The notes under the pieces were generated by a model that had not been told where the DNA came from, searched no databases, and was given only the letters and a program-made list of their open reading frames with translations. This document shows positions 1 through 4,365 of a stretch of 5,853 nucleotides of DNA, in pieces (within the stretch, counting starts at the first letter, position 1; each line of letters starts with the position of its first letter). The DNA comes from Candidatus Firestoneibacteriota bacterium. GTDB lineage: Bacteria > JACRDZ01. The translations under genes were made by a program, and so were the position numbers. The DNA lies in the NCBI GenBank assembly GCA_016212735.1, contig JACRDZ010000073.1:1-5853 (forward strand), given 5' to 3'.

Positions 1-277
1 ATTTACAACCTAAACTTGACGCGGTGAATAAAGTTGTCCCTATACCAGCAAATGGGTCTAAGATATTGTTACCAATCAAGTTATAACTATTAATAAAATA
101 TTCAACAAGCGATGAAGAAAACGCCTCCTTATATTTATACCATCTATAATTAGCAACTTTTTTATCTGCTTGGAAACTTACAATTTTTCTTGAAAGATTA
201 CTATCTTCGAATAGATAATTGCTATAATTAGTTTCTAAATTGTGATTTAGTTTTTCAATTACATTACTTTCAAGCAT
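1..277 (-). CDS. DNA methyltransferase, N-terminal part (cut by window edge)
   Basis: The visible 92 codons start at ATG 277 and run off the left edge. They contain DPFAGIGTT at residues 74-82, followed by a hydrophobic helix and SLGCK. This is the glycine-rich SAM-binding loop (motif I) of N4-cytosine/N6-adenine DNA methyltransferases. The preceding RWYKYKEAFS stretch (residues 45-54) is also typical of site-specific DNA methylases in which motif I lies N-terminal to the catalytic motif. The catalytic (D/N/S)PP(Y/W) motif would lie beyond the window, so target base and activity cannot be judged. AAAAGGAA lies about 6 bp upstream of the ATG and supports this start. The gene sits downstream of the attC-like site at 491-540 in the same orientation as the cassette genes, so it may be the next cassette. 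That would make it a mobile solitary methylase or part of a restriction-modification pair. Family assignment is confident; the rest is inference. Confidence 0.8.
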   Translation of the reverse strand, partial: MLESNVIEKLNHNLETNYSNYLFEDSNLSRKIVSFQADKKVANYRWYKYKEAFSSSLVEYFINSYNLIGNNILDPFAGIGTTLFTASSLGCK

Positions 278-404
278 AATAATTCCTTTTCAAAACGATA
301 TTAATTTAGTTATAATTATATTTGATTGATGATTGGAATTCTATACCCATTTTTATTTTTATCCGTTTTAATGTTTTCTTTATGTTTTAATCTAAAATCT
401 ATAG

Positions 405-432
405 AGTATAACTATTCTAATTTATTTGTGAA
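405..432 (-). promoter_or_regulatory. Candidate promoter for the methyltransferase cassette
   Basis: On the minus strand, TTCACA (427-432) and TATACT (405-410) are separated by 16 bp and point toward the methyltransferase start at 277. The -35 box lies inside a 38-nt block (415-452) that recurs almost unchanged in the leader of another cassette (2270-2306). It would leave an untranslated leader of about 120 nt. In such AT-rich DNA chance matches are common, so this is tentative. Confidence 0.35.
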
Positions 433-452
433 AGTTTGTATATTGAAATTTT
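415..452 (-). repeat. Leader repeat, copy 1
   Basis: This 38-nt block matches 2270-2306 with about three differences (two substitutions and one 1-nt indel). Both copies lie in the 5' leader of a cassette, at similar distance (about 28-45 bp) from the attC crossover point, and in the same orientation. The core reads CTAATTTATTTGT on the plus strand, followed later by TATTGAAATTTT. It could be a shared promoter or upstream element carried by two cassettes, or a trace of a common ancestor. It is more conserved than AT-rich drift would suggest. Confidence 0.55.
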
Positions 453-490
453 ATTTTTATTTTGTTTCTATTCGGTTTTAATTCATTTAA

Positions 491-540
491 AACTAACCGA
501 AATCACGGGCGTGCGAAGCGCTGTATTGAGCTTGTTGTAA
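491..540 (-). repeat. attC-like recombination site A (imperfect)
   Basis: Read on the minus strand, the site has an R''-like TTACAAC (534-540) and an R'-like GTTAGTT (491-497), about 50 bp end to end. It begins 4 bp after the stop of the membrane-protein gene. Plus-strand bases 496-510 (ACCGAAATCACGGGC) are identical to 1192-1206 in site B, so the R'-proximal arm is homologous. The opposite arm (about 518-533) does not complement it: only a short stem such as GTGC/GCGC near 512-522 can form. R' differs from sites B and C downstream of the crossover G, as expected if the last six bases come from the next cassette. It is either a decayed or hybrid attC, or a divergent functional one. Confidence 0.55.
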
Positions 541-544
541 TTTT

Positions 545-1156
545 TTAAATTATTTCTATTATTTTATTAGTTTTATTAAATTTTATAATAGCTTCAATAG
601 GTTCAGCATTCTCTGTAGTTACAAGAACACAACATTCATTAATATTTTCTATTGGTCTATTTTCCTGAGGAATTTGCATATTCCATCCATTTTCAGTTGG
701 AGCAATTAAATCAAAAAGTTTTTCGTCATCTGGGTGTCCTTTTTTAATCAAAAATGCACAAAAGTCTAATTTTTCATTATCTTTTGAATTAATTATAGCA
801 TTAGGTCGTTCTTTACTAATGGTCCAACAAACTCTTTCTTTATTATTTTCAATAACTATATAACCTTTACAATTTTTTGCAGCAGTCTTCCCTATATTTT
901 TCACTATGATTCTATTACATTCATATTTATAACCATTATCTGTATTCATGGTTCTACATTCTGGTTTTTTTTCAATTATAAGAACAGGACTATTATAAGT
1001 TTGCCAAAAAAGATTAAAGGGAATAGAAGTAAGCAAAGCAACAATTGCACTAATTAATGGATCTATTTTTCCATAAATACAGTTTGAAATTGCTAAAATA
1101 GCAATTAAAAAAATTAATGTTACTATTGCCCATTTATATCTTTTTATTTTTTTCAT
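545..1156 (-). CDS. Membrane-anchored protein of unknown function, two N-terminal helices
   Basis: This 203-residue product opens with a basic start (MKKIKRYK), then two hydrophobic segments at about residues 9-29 and 33-52. A soluble domain of about 150 residues follows. It has a beta-rich pattern, RIIVKNIGKTAAKNCKGYI, then ERVCW and LDFCAFL, resembling a common uncharacterised family with an immunoglobulin-like domain behind two membrane helices. Several cysteines are present; I see no catalytic motif. The frame is open up to a TTG at 1189, but that TTG is the first codon after the attC crossover, so the ATG at 1156 is preferred. No clear Shine-Dalgarno precedes it. The stop lies 4 bp before site A, so this is a compact one-gene cassette. 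The biological role is unknown. Confidence 0.75.
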   Translation of the reverse strand: MKKIKRYKWAIVTLIFLIAILAISNCIYGKIDPLISAIVALLTSIPFNLFWQTYNSPVLIIEKKPECRTMNTDNGYKYECNRIIVKNIGKTAAKNCKGYIVIENNKERVCWTISKERPNAIINSKDNEKLDFCAFLIKKGHPDDEKLFDLIAPTENGWNMQIPQENRPIENINECCVLVTTENAEPIEAIIKFNKTNKIIEII

Positions 1157-1183
1157 TTTATAGATTCTATTTTTTATCTGGTC

Positions 1184-1243
1184 TTGCAACGACCGAAATC
1201 ACGGGCTGCGTATTCGCAGTCCCGTGCATTGAATATGTTGTAA
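1184..1243 (-). repeat. attC recombination site B
   Basis: The 60-bp site has ends TTGCAAC (1184-1190) and GTTGTAA (1237-1243), complementary except at one position. Inside is a near-perfect hairpin: left arm 1200-1210 (CACGGGCTGCG), loop TATT (1211-1214) and right arm 1215-1226 (CGCAG, extra T at 1220, CCCGTG). Unpaired spacers of 9 and 10 nt flank the stem. On the minus strand, the orientation of the genes, the order is R'' TTACAAC, stem, R' GTTGCAA, with an extrahelical A. This matches the single-stranded attC fold recognised by IntI. The site lies 44 bp after the antitoxin stop. The stem is far richer in G+C than the surrounding DNA. Confidence 0.78.
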
Positions 1244-1287
1244 TTTTTAATTACTTTTGAAGTTATTTTCTAATTTTTTTATATTTT

Positions 1288-1488
1288 TTAGCTTGCTTTA
1301 GCTTTTAAATGAATACTTTTCATATAATGAGGTTTATTTTTCAGACTAAGAGCTTTAACGGTTTTTTCACTTTTTTTGATTAAATATTTTAAAGCTTGTC
1401 CTATTTCCATATTTTTGACTTCATTATATAATGCATCTTTCCATTCCCAAACTTCTAACTGAGCTTTTGATACCTTCTCATTTTTCAT
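1288..1488 (-). CDS. Probable antitoxin partner of the PIN toxin
   Basis: This 66-aa protein is basic (many Lys) and mostly helical in character. Residues about 10-30 (AQLEVWEWKDALYNEV) resemble small proteins often encoded beside PIN-domain toxins of this type. It overlaps the PIN gene by 11 bp (ATG 1488, PIN stop at 1478-1480), which implies translational coupling. A good GGAGG sits 9 bp upstream, inside the end of the PIN gene. The order is toxin first, antitoxin second, the reverse of most vapBC pairs. No ribbon-helix-helix or other DNA-binding domain is evident, so autoregulation is not supported from sequence. The antitoxin role is inferred from context and weak family resemblance. The stop is 44 bp before attC site B. 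Confidence 0.65.
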   Translation of the reverse strand: MKNEKVSKAQLEVWEWKDALYNEVKNMEIGQALKYLIKKSEKTVKALSLKNKPHYMKSIHLKAKAS

Positions 1489-1969
1489 AATCTAATACCT
1501 CCAAAGGTGAAACAATTCGTATATTATGTGTATAATTATTTGCCAAGTTAACCAGATTAATCTTTGTCTCACGATTAATATTAGCCAGATGTCTAAAATT
1601 CCAGCTTAATAGAATATTCATTTCATTAATAACTGAAATAGCAACGTGATATGCATCAATTAATTTAGTTTGTGGAATAACTTCATGTTCGATATATAAT
1701 TCTGCTAAAGATGTAATTTCATCGGATACTTGAATATCAACAAACTTAATAGAATATTTTTTTATTACTTGAAGCAATTTTTTACGTTTTTCTAAATCAT
1801 TTGTAGCTTCTATTTCAGAAATTACCATGTTTGATATGTACACATCATATTTTTTTGTTTTTACAAATTGTTCAAAAAATTCTTCTGTTATTTCTTTCTT
1901 TTCCGGTGCATCATCAGCATAAAGAAAATTAATTACAGAAGTATCTAAATATATTTTGAGTAATTTCAT
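1478..1969 (-). CDS. PIN-domain ribonuclease, VapC-like toxin
   Basis: This 163-aa product has the length of a single PIN domain. The acidic residues expected to bind Mg2+ or Mn2+ are present: D9 in KIYLDTSV, E52 in ISEIEA and D105 in LIDAYHVA. The strand with LLSWNFRHLANI (about 120-131) follows, as in PIN proteins whose last conserved block reads LLTWN.RH. VapC toxins of this fold cleave RNA, often tRNA or rRNA, and are held inactive by a cognate antitoxin. A longer frame could begin at ATG 1987, but ATG 1969 is preferred because AGGAG (1977-1981) lies 7 bp upstream of it and the domain starts right there. The next gene overlaps and is the likely antitoxin. Both lie in one cassette, where such pairs stabilise arrays against loss (inference). 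Confidence 0.85.
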   Translation of the reverse strand: MKLLKIYLDTSVINFLYADDAPEKKEITEEFFEQFVKTKKYDVYISNMVISEIEATNDLEKRKKLLQVIKKYSIKFVDIQVSDEITSLAELYIEHEVIPQTKLIDAYHVAISVINEMNILLSWNFRHLANINRETKINLVNLANNYTHNIRIVSPLEVLDYEK

Positions 1970-2078
1970 GAATAATCTCCTATTCATTTATAAGTATATC
2001 AAGTTTACAGGTGAGATTCTATAATAAATTTATATTTTATTGTTTTTTAATTTCTATTTTATCAAACAATTTAATATT

Positions 2079-2186
2079 TTAAGTACGTCCCCTTAGTATT
2101 CCTGTAAGGGAAAAAGAAATCAAAAATATTATTACATAAGAAAATATCTTAAAATTAGTTATTCTCAGTTTATTTCCTATATACAT
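2079..2186 (-). CDS. Small single-pass membrane peptide, 35 aa
   Basis: This short gene has an excellent ribosome binding site, TAAGGAGG (2195-2202), 8 bp upstream of ATG 2186. That is the strongest Shine-Dalgarno in the array. The product begins MYIGNKLRITNFK and then has a hydrophobic run, YVIIFLISFSLTGIL (about residues 17-31), ending in a basic RGRT tail. It therefore looks like a one-helix membrane peptide. Its 3' end overlaps a CCCTTA/TAAGGG hairpin and an AGGGGACGT repeat, so the tail may be imposed by a repeat. It lies upstream of the PIN-antitoxin pair in the same cassette, with a 109-bp gap. It could be a small inner-membrane protein, a type I toxin-like peptide or a leader. No family is recognised; the translation signal is the main support. 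Confidence 0.5.
   Translation of the reverse strand: MYIGNKLRITNFKIFSYVIIFLISFSLTGILRGRT
2085..2110. repeat. ACGTCCCCT repeat with hairpin, copy 1
   Basis: ACGTCCCCT (2085-2093) recurs at 2255-2263 in the same orientation. Here it runs into a perfect 6-bp inverted repeat, CCCTTA (2090-2095) and TAAGGG (2105-2110), with a 9-nt loop. No T-run follows on either strand, so it is not a classical intrinsic terminator. AGGGGACGT motifs recur in REP-like intergenic repeats of various bacteria (recollection), so this may be a repeat fragment. Confidence 0.4.
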
Positions 2187-2254
2187 TTATTTATCCTCCT
2201 TATTTTTAATTGATTTTATTTTTATTTTATTTATAGTTAGTTGCCAAGTTACCA

Positions 2255-2263
2255 ACGTCCCCT
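2255..2263. repeat. ACGTCCCCT repeat, copy 2
   Basis: This is an exact 9-bp direct copy of 2085-2093, on the other side of the 35-aa peptide gene and its ribosome binding site. Adjacent bases 2241-2255 (TTGCCAAGTTACCAA) also contain GTTG and CAAC ends. The pair could bound a small insertion into the toxin-antitoxin cassette. Nine bases alone is weak evidence. Confidence 0.3.
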
Positions 2264-2269
2264 ATTTTC

Positions 2270-2306
2270 TTCTAATTTATTTGTTAAATTTGTCTATTGA
2301 AATTTT
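2270..2306 (-). repeat. Leader repeat, copy 2
   Basis: This 37-nt block near the 5' end of the toxin-antitoxin cassette matches 415-452 with about three differences. On the minus strand it starts about 33 bp after the attC crossover at 2339. The promoter-like TTCACA of copy 1 reads TTAACA here, and the matching -10 position is poor (TAGGGG), so promoter function is less convincing in this copy. Confidence 0.55.
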
Positions 2307-2333
2307 TCTTTGTTTTCTTTGTTTTATTTTGTC

Positions 2334-2394
2334 TTGCAACGCCCGAAACTCAGCCGCGCCGTACTCGGCGTCGGCTGGAGTGCTCTTGTTGTCA
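2334..2394 (-). repeat. attC recombination site C
   Basis: The 61-bp site has ends TTGCAAC (2334-2340) and GTTGTCA (2388-2394). The hairpin is: left arm 2351-2361 (CAGCCGCGCCG), loop TACT (2362-2365), right arm 2366-2377 (CGGCG, extra T at 2371, CGGCTG). Stem lengths, loop size, the position of the extrahelical base and both 10-nt spacers equal those of site B within one base, although the stem sequence differs. That is the signature of attC sites, which are recognised by folded shape rather than sequence. The site follows the nuclease-like gene by 29 bp. In the gene orientation R' is GTTGCAA. Confidence 0.78.
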
Positions 2395-2423
2395 GTTCCT
2401 AATTTTTCTTAATTTCTTTTGAA

Positions 2424-2870
2424 TTAAAATATTTCATGCGGATGTACATGAATCCAATTGTTTTTACTTAACTTATAAATATTTAATTTATTGCCCTTCA
2501 CCCATTCTGCAAGGATAATATGTTGAGCATGATAATATTTTCCTACTTGATTTAATCTTTTTTTATCTAAATCTGTTGGTTTTAGCGCATTGCCACCTTT
2601 TGTTTGAATTAATACTATTTCAAATAAATCACCTCTTTTAAAAATCTTATTATTCATAGTGTGATTTTTTCTAATAGCAAGTATGTCTATAATACCTGCT
2701 GATTCTGAACCTGTTGGACCACCAAATTCTATGAGTTGCCACTTTGCCCCTTTATTATGCGAATAAGTAATCAACCATTTTGTCATTATTCTTGCCCATT
2801 TTGCTGTTTTTTGGGCTTTTTTACCAGGTGACAATATTTTAGATTTTATTAATCTTGTATCTATTTTCAT
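2424..2870 (-). CDS. PD-(D/E)XK-like nuclease-fold protein, function unknown
   Basis: This 148-aa product has an N-terminal basic helical region (KKAQKTAKWARIMTKW, about 17-32), then WQLIEFGG (44-51), then GIIDILAIRK (59-68) with D62, and EIVLIQTKGG (84-93). The order D62 ... Q89-T90-K91 is the core of PD-(D/E)XK nucleases (IID then (E/Q)xK), with Gln in place of the usual Glu, a known variant. The remainder (KRLNQVGKYY, HIILAEWVKG) fits the helix and last strand, as in VRR-NUC or Holliday-resolvase-like folds. I recall similar uncharacterised small proteins but no named function. It fills a single-gene cassette, has no good Shine-Dalgarno before ATG 2870, and ends 29 bp before attC site C. 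Being first in the array, it would depend most on the upstream promoter. The fold is a plausible inference; activity is unproven. Confidence 0.65.
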   Translation of the reverse strand: MKIDTRLIKSKILSPGKKAQKTAKWARIMTKWLITYSHNKGAKWQLIEFGGPTGSESAGIIDILAIRKNHTMNNKIFKRGDLFEIVLIQTKGGNALKPTDLDKKRLNQVGKYYHAQHIILAEWVKGNKLNIYKLSKNNWIHVHPHEIF

Positions 2871-2886
2871 TTTATTTATTTTTCTC

Positions 2887-2922
2887 TGGCAACATTTAAT
2901 CAGCGAACTTCCTTACCGCTGA
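2887..2922 (-). repeat. Half-site at array boundary, attI-like or degenerate attC
   Basis: Minus-strand GTTGCCA (2887-2893) matches the R' core (GTTRRRY-like) and its position just upstream of the first cassette gene. A 6-bp inverted repeat TCAGCG (2900-2905) / CGCTGA (2917-2922) with an 11-nt loop lies behind it. No GTT-containing partner for an R'' box follows before about 3050, so it is not a full attC. A single core site at the promoter-proximal end of an array is what attI would look like, but a decayed attC is equally possible. Confidence 0.4.
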
Positions 2923-2945
2923 AAATTACCTTTATTTATTCTGTA

Positions 2946-2974
2946 ATATTATCTAATTATTTTTAATAAGTCAA
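2946..2974 (-). promoter_or_regulatory. Candidate array promoter (Pc) reading into the cassettes
   Basis: On the minus strand, TTGACT (2969-2974) and TAATAT (2946-2951) are 17 bp apart. An overlapping GATAAT (2948-2953) with a 15-bp spacer is the alternative -10. It points through the boundary half-site into the nuclease-like gene starting at 2870. Its position just outside the first cassette is that of the Pc promoter of integrons, and the cassette genes behind it have few promoters of their own. Confidence 0.5.
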
Positions 2975-3003
2975 GAAATTTCAAATAAAATTTTAAAAAT
3001 ATA

Positions 3004-3033
3004 TTGACATATAGTTCGTAAAACGTGTATAGT
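3004..3033 (+). promoter_or_regulatory. Strong sigma-70-type promoter, divergent from the array
   Basis: A perfect TTGACA (3004-3009) and TATAGT (3028-3033) are separated by 18 bp on the plus strand. The -35 boxes of this promoter and of the minus-strand one at 2946-2974 are 29 bp apart and back to back. It would transcribe the decayed plus-strand frame beginning about 3046. ATAGT occurs on both sides of the spacer (3011-3015 and 3029-3033), which might serve a regulator, but this is weak. Confidence 0.55.
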
Positions 3034-3045
3034 AATACAAAATAA

Positions 3046-3382
3046 GAAGTTCGTTTATTGTTGGAGTTACTAAAAAGAGGTTATTTATAGCTTCTGGAGA
3101 TACACAATGGCTTAAGTCGGGCTAAGATAGAATTTAAAGATTTAGATAAAAATTGGAAAAAATATAAAAAGAAGAATAATCTTGATACATATGGAAATAA
3201 AGTAACTTATAACACAGGCAATCCTGGTATGGGGGTACTGTCAAAATGAAAATATGAATGCAAATACAACATATTTCCATTCAAGCAAGGAATTGGAAAA
3301 TGAGTCTTTCCCAAAAAATAAATATTCAAATTATTATCTACAAAATGATTTGAAATTGTCTTTAAAGGTTTTATTAGGTTAA
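3046..3382 (+). pseudogene. Decayed plus-strand coding remnant, unrecognised
   Basis: One frame is open from 3046 to a TAG at 3088-3090 and continues to 3249 with coding-like composition (for example KIEFKDLDKNWKKYKKK and TYGNKVTYNTGNPG). A second frame, open from 3206, continues to TAA 3380-3382 (for example GYCQNENMNANTTYFHSS). The two join smoothly if one G is removed from the G5 run at 3231-3235, giving NPGMGYCQNEN. One nonsense codon plus one homopolymer frameshift suggests a broken gene of about 110 codons. No clear start codon with a ribosome binding site follows the promoter at 3004-3033. It occupies the place where an integron integrase would be expected, but nothing in it looks like a tyrosine recombinase. 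It ends 6 bp from the converging radical SAM stop. Confidence 0.35.
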
Positions 3383-3388
3383 TTTTAT

Positions 3389-4348
3389 TTAGATTTTCTT
3401 ATCTTTTTGCTGAGTAGTTACTCTAAACCACTCAAAAGGATTTAATGTAATTGGCACTCCAACATTACCTGCCCAGGCTTTTCTTGTATCAGCATGTGCT
3501 TCATATAATTTTGAAAGCTCACCATTACATGCAAGGTCACAGTTTTTACAGTTATACCGTTCCAGATGATCTATCATGCATCCATTTTTAACGTCCCCAT
3601 TTGATGTTATAATAATCATAAGCCATGGATAACATGTCCATCCTCTGCCTACTTCTTTTAGAAATGTATATGAATTAAAGATTTTATCTCTATATTTTTC
3701 CTTTTTCAGTTTCATAATAAGCATAGCAGACTCTTGTTTCTCTTTTGAAGTAAGAATTGTATCCTGAATATTTTTATAGGGATAAACATACGAGAACCAC
3801 ATCCCGTCAAGATACGGCATTAATGTTTCACACATAGGTTCAATATCACCTATATTTTTTGGTGAGAGTGTTGTCAAAGTAATAATATGTTTTTTCTTAT
3901 ATAATTCTTTAATCGTCTGAAAAGATTTATCAAACATTCCTTCCCCGCGTATAGAATCATGTGTTGTTTTTGTCCCTTCCATACTTATCCATATTACATT
4001 TGGATTGTATTGCGCAAGAGGACGTGTTCCATTTGAAATCAAAATAACATAAAGTCCTATAAAACGGCAGTAATCAATTATTTCATTCAAGTCTTTGCGT
4101 AAAGTTGGTTCTCCTCCTTCAATAACAACTACTGTACAACCTTGCGCCCACACATAATCTGCTTTTCTCTTCCATTCTTCTATTGTAAGTTCTGTATCTC
4201 TACTTACCAGCCAGGGGCAGTGAGTACAACGCAGATTACAGCGTTGAGTAAGCTTAAATGAAGCAACAATAGGGGACATGTCTCCTTTATTTTGCCATTT
4301 ATAAAAACGCCAGAAATAATATACAGGCCAGTTGCGCCAATTGATCAT
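3389..4348 (-). CDS. Radical SAM enzyme with C-terminal auxiliary cysteine cluster
   Basis: This 319-aa protein carries CNLRCTHC with C37, C41 and C44, which bind the SAM-cleaving [4Fe-4S] cluster. VIEGGEP (75-81), the SAM-contacting GGE motif, and VILISNGT (101-108) are typical of the radical SAM barrel. A second group, C239, C257, C267, C270 and C274 (NCKNCDLAC), suggests a SPASM- or twitch-like domain binding an extra Fe-S cluster, as in enzymes acting on peptides or in cofactor and carbohydrate maturation. The N-terminus (about 1-25) is rich in Trp and Tyr. No peptide substrate gene is visible nearby, so the substrate is unknown. ATG 4348 has AAGGAG (4355-4360) 6 bp upstream. The gene starts 17 bp after the truA stop, so it is probably co-transcribed. 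Family is confident; function is not. Confidence 0.85.
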   Translation of the reverse strand: MINWRNWPVYYFWRFYKWQNKGDMSPIVASFKLTQRCNLRCTHCPWLVSRDTELTIEEWKRKADYVWAQGCTVVVIEGGEPTLRKDLNEIIDYCRFIGLYVILISNGTRPLAQYNPNVIWISMEGTKTTHDSIRGEGMFDKSFQTIKELYKKKHIITLTTLSPKNIGDIEPMCETLMPYLDGMWFSYVYPYKNIQDTILTSKEKQESAMLIMKLKKEKYRDKIFNSYTFLKEVGRGWTCYPWLMIIITSNGDVKNGCMIDHLERYNCKNCDLACNGELSKLYEAHADTRKAWAGNVGVPITLNPFEWFRVTTQQKDKKI

Positions 4349-4365
4349 TTTATTCTCCTTATACT

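Larger units (their letters stand above)
497..2892 (-). mobile_element. Integron-type gene cassette array (three cassettes)
   Basis: The attC-like sites punctuate same-strand genes, each site following a stop codon. Taking the crossover between G and TT of each R' box, the cassettes are about 2340-2892 (nuclease-like protein), 1190-2339 (35-aa peptide, PIN toxin, antitoxin) and 497-1189 (two-helix membrane protein). Cassette 5' ends on the minus strand read TTGCCAGAG, TTGCAAGAC and TTGCAAGAC, and the next unit begins TTAGTTTT. Lengths of 553, 1150 and 693 bp are normal for integron cassettes. No tyrosine recombinase of the IntI type is visible. The layout therefore fits a cluster of attC sites without integrase, or an array whose integrase is outside the window. 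The call rests on site structure and layout, not on a search. Confidence 0.7.

Noticed and set aside
1157..1189. Upstream TTG start for the two-helix membrane protein
   Set aside because: The TTG is the end of attC site B at the crossover point and has no ribosome site; the ATG at 1156 begins right before the basic, hydrophobic N-terminus.
1200..1226. attC hairpins B and C read as intrinsic terminators
   Set aside because: No U-run follows the stem on either strand, and the conserved flanking boxes and bulged base are better explained by attC.
1970..1987. Upstream ATG start (1987) for the PIN protein
   Set aside because: The AGGAG at 1977-1981 lies inside that extension and is correctly spaced for ATG 1969, where the PIN domain begins.
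491..2394. CRISPR array from recurring GC-rich repeats
   Set aside because: The repeats are 0.7-1.1 kb apart with genes between them, differ in sequence and lack short regular spacers.
2900..2922. Terminator for the decayed gene or for upstream transcription
   Set aside because: The 6-bp stem has an 11-nt loop and no T-tract on either strand.
3097..3117. EIHNGLS motif resembling the PEP mutase EAHNGLS block
   Set aside because: The residues after it do not follow the PEP mutase pattern and the frame is broken, so the seven-residue match is not enough to name the remnant.
3591..3599. Third ACGTCCCC copy
   Set aside because: It is inside the radical SAM coding region, encoding GDV in a conserved SNGDVKNG stretch, so the match is coincidental.
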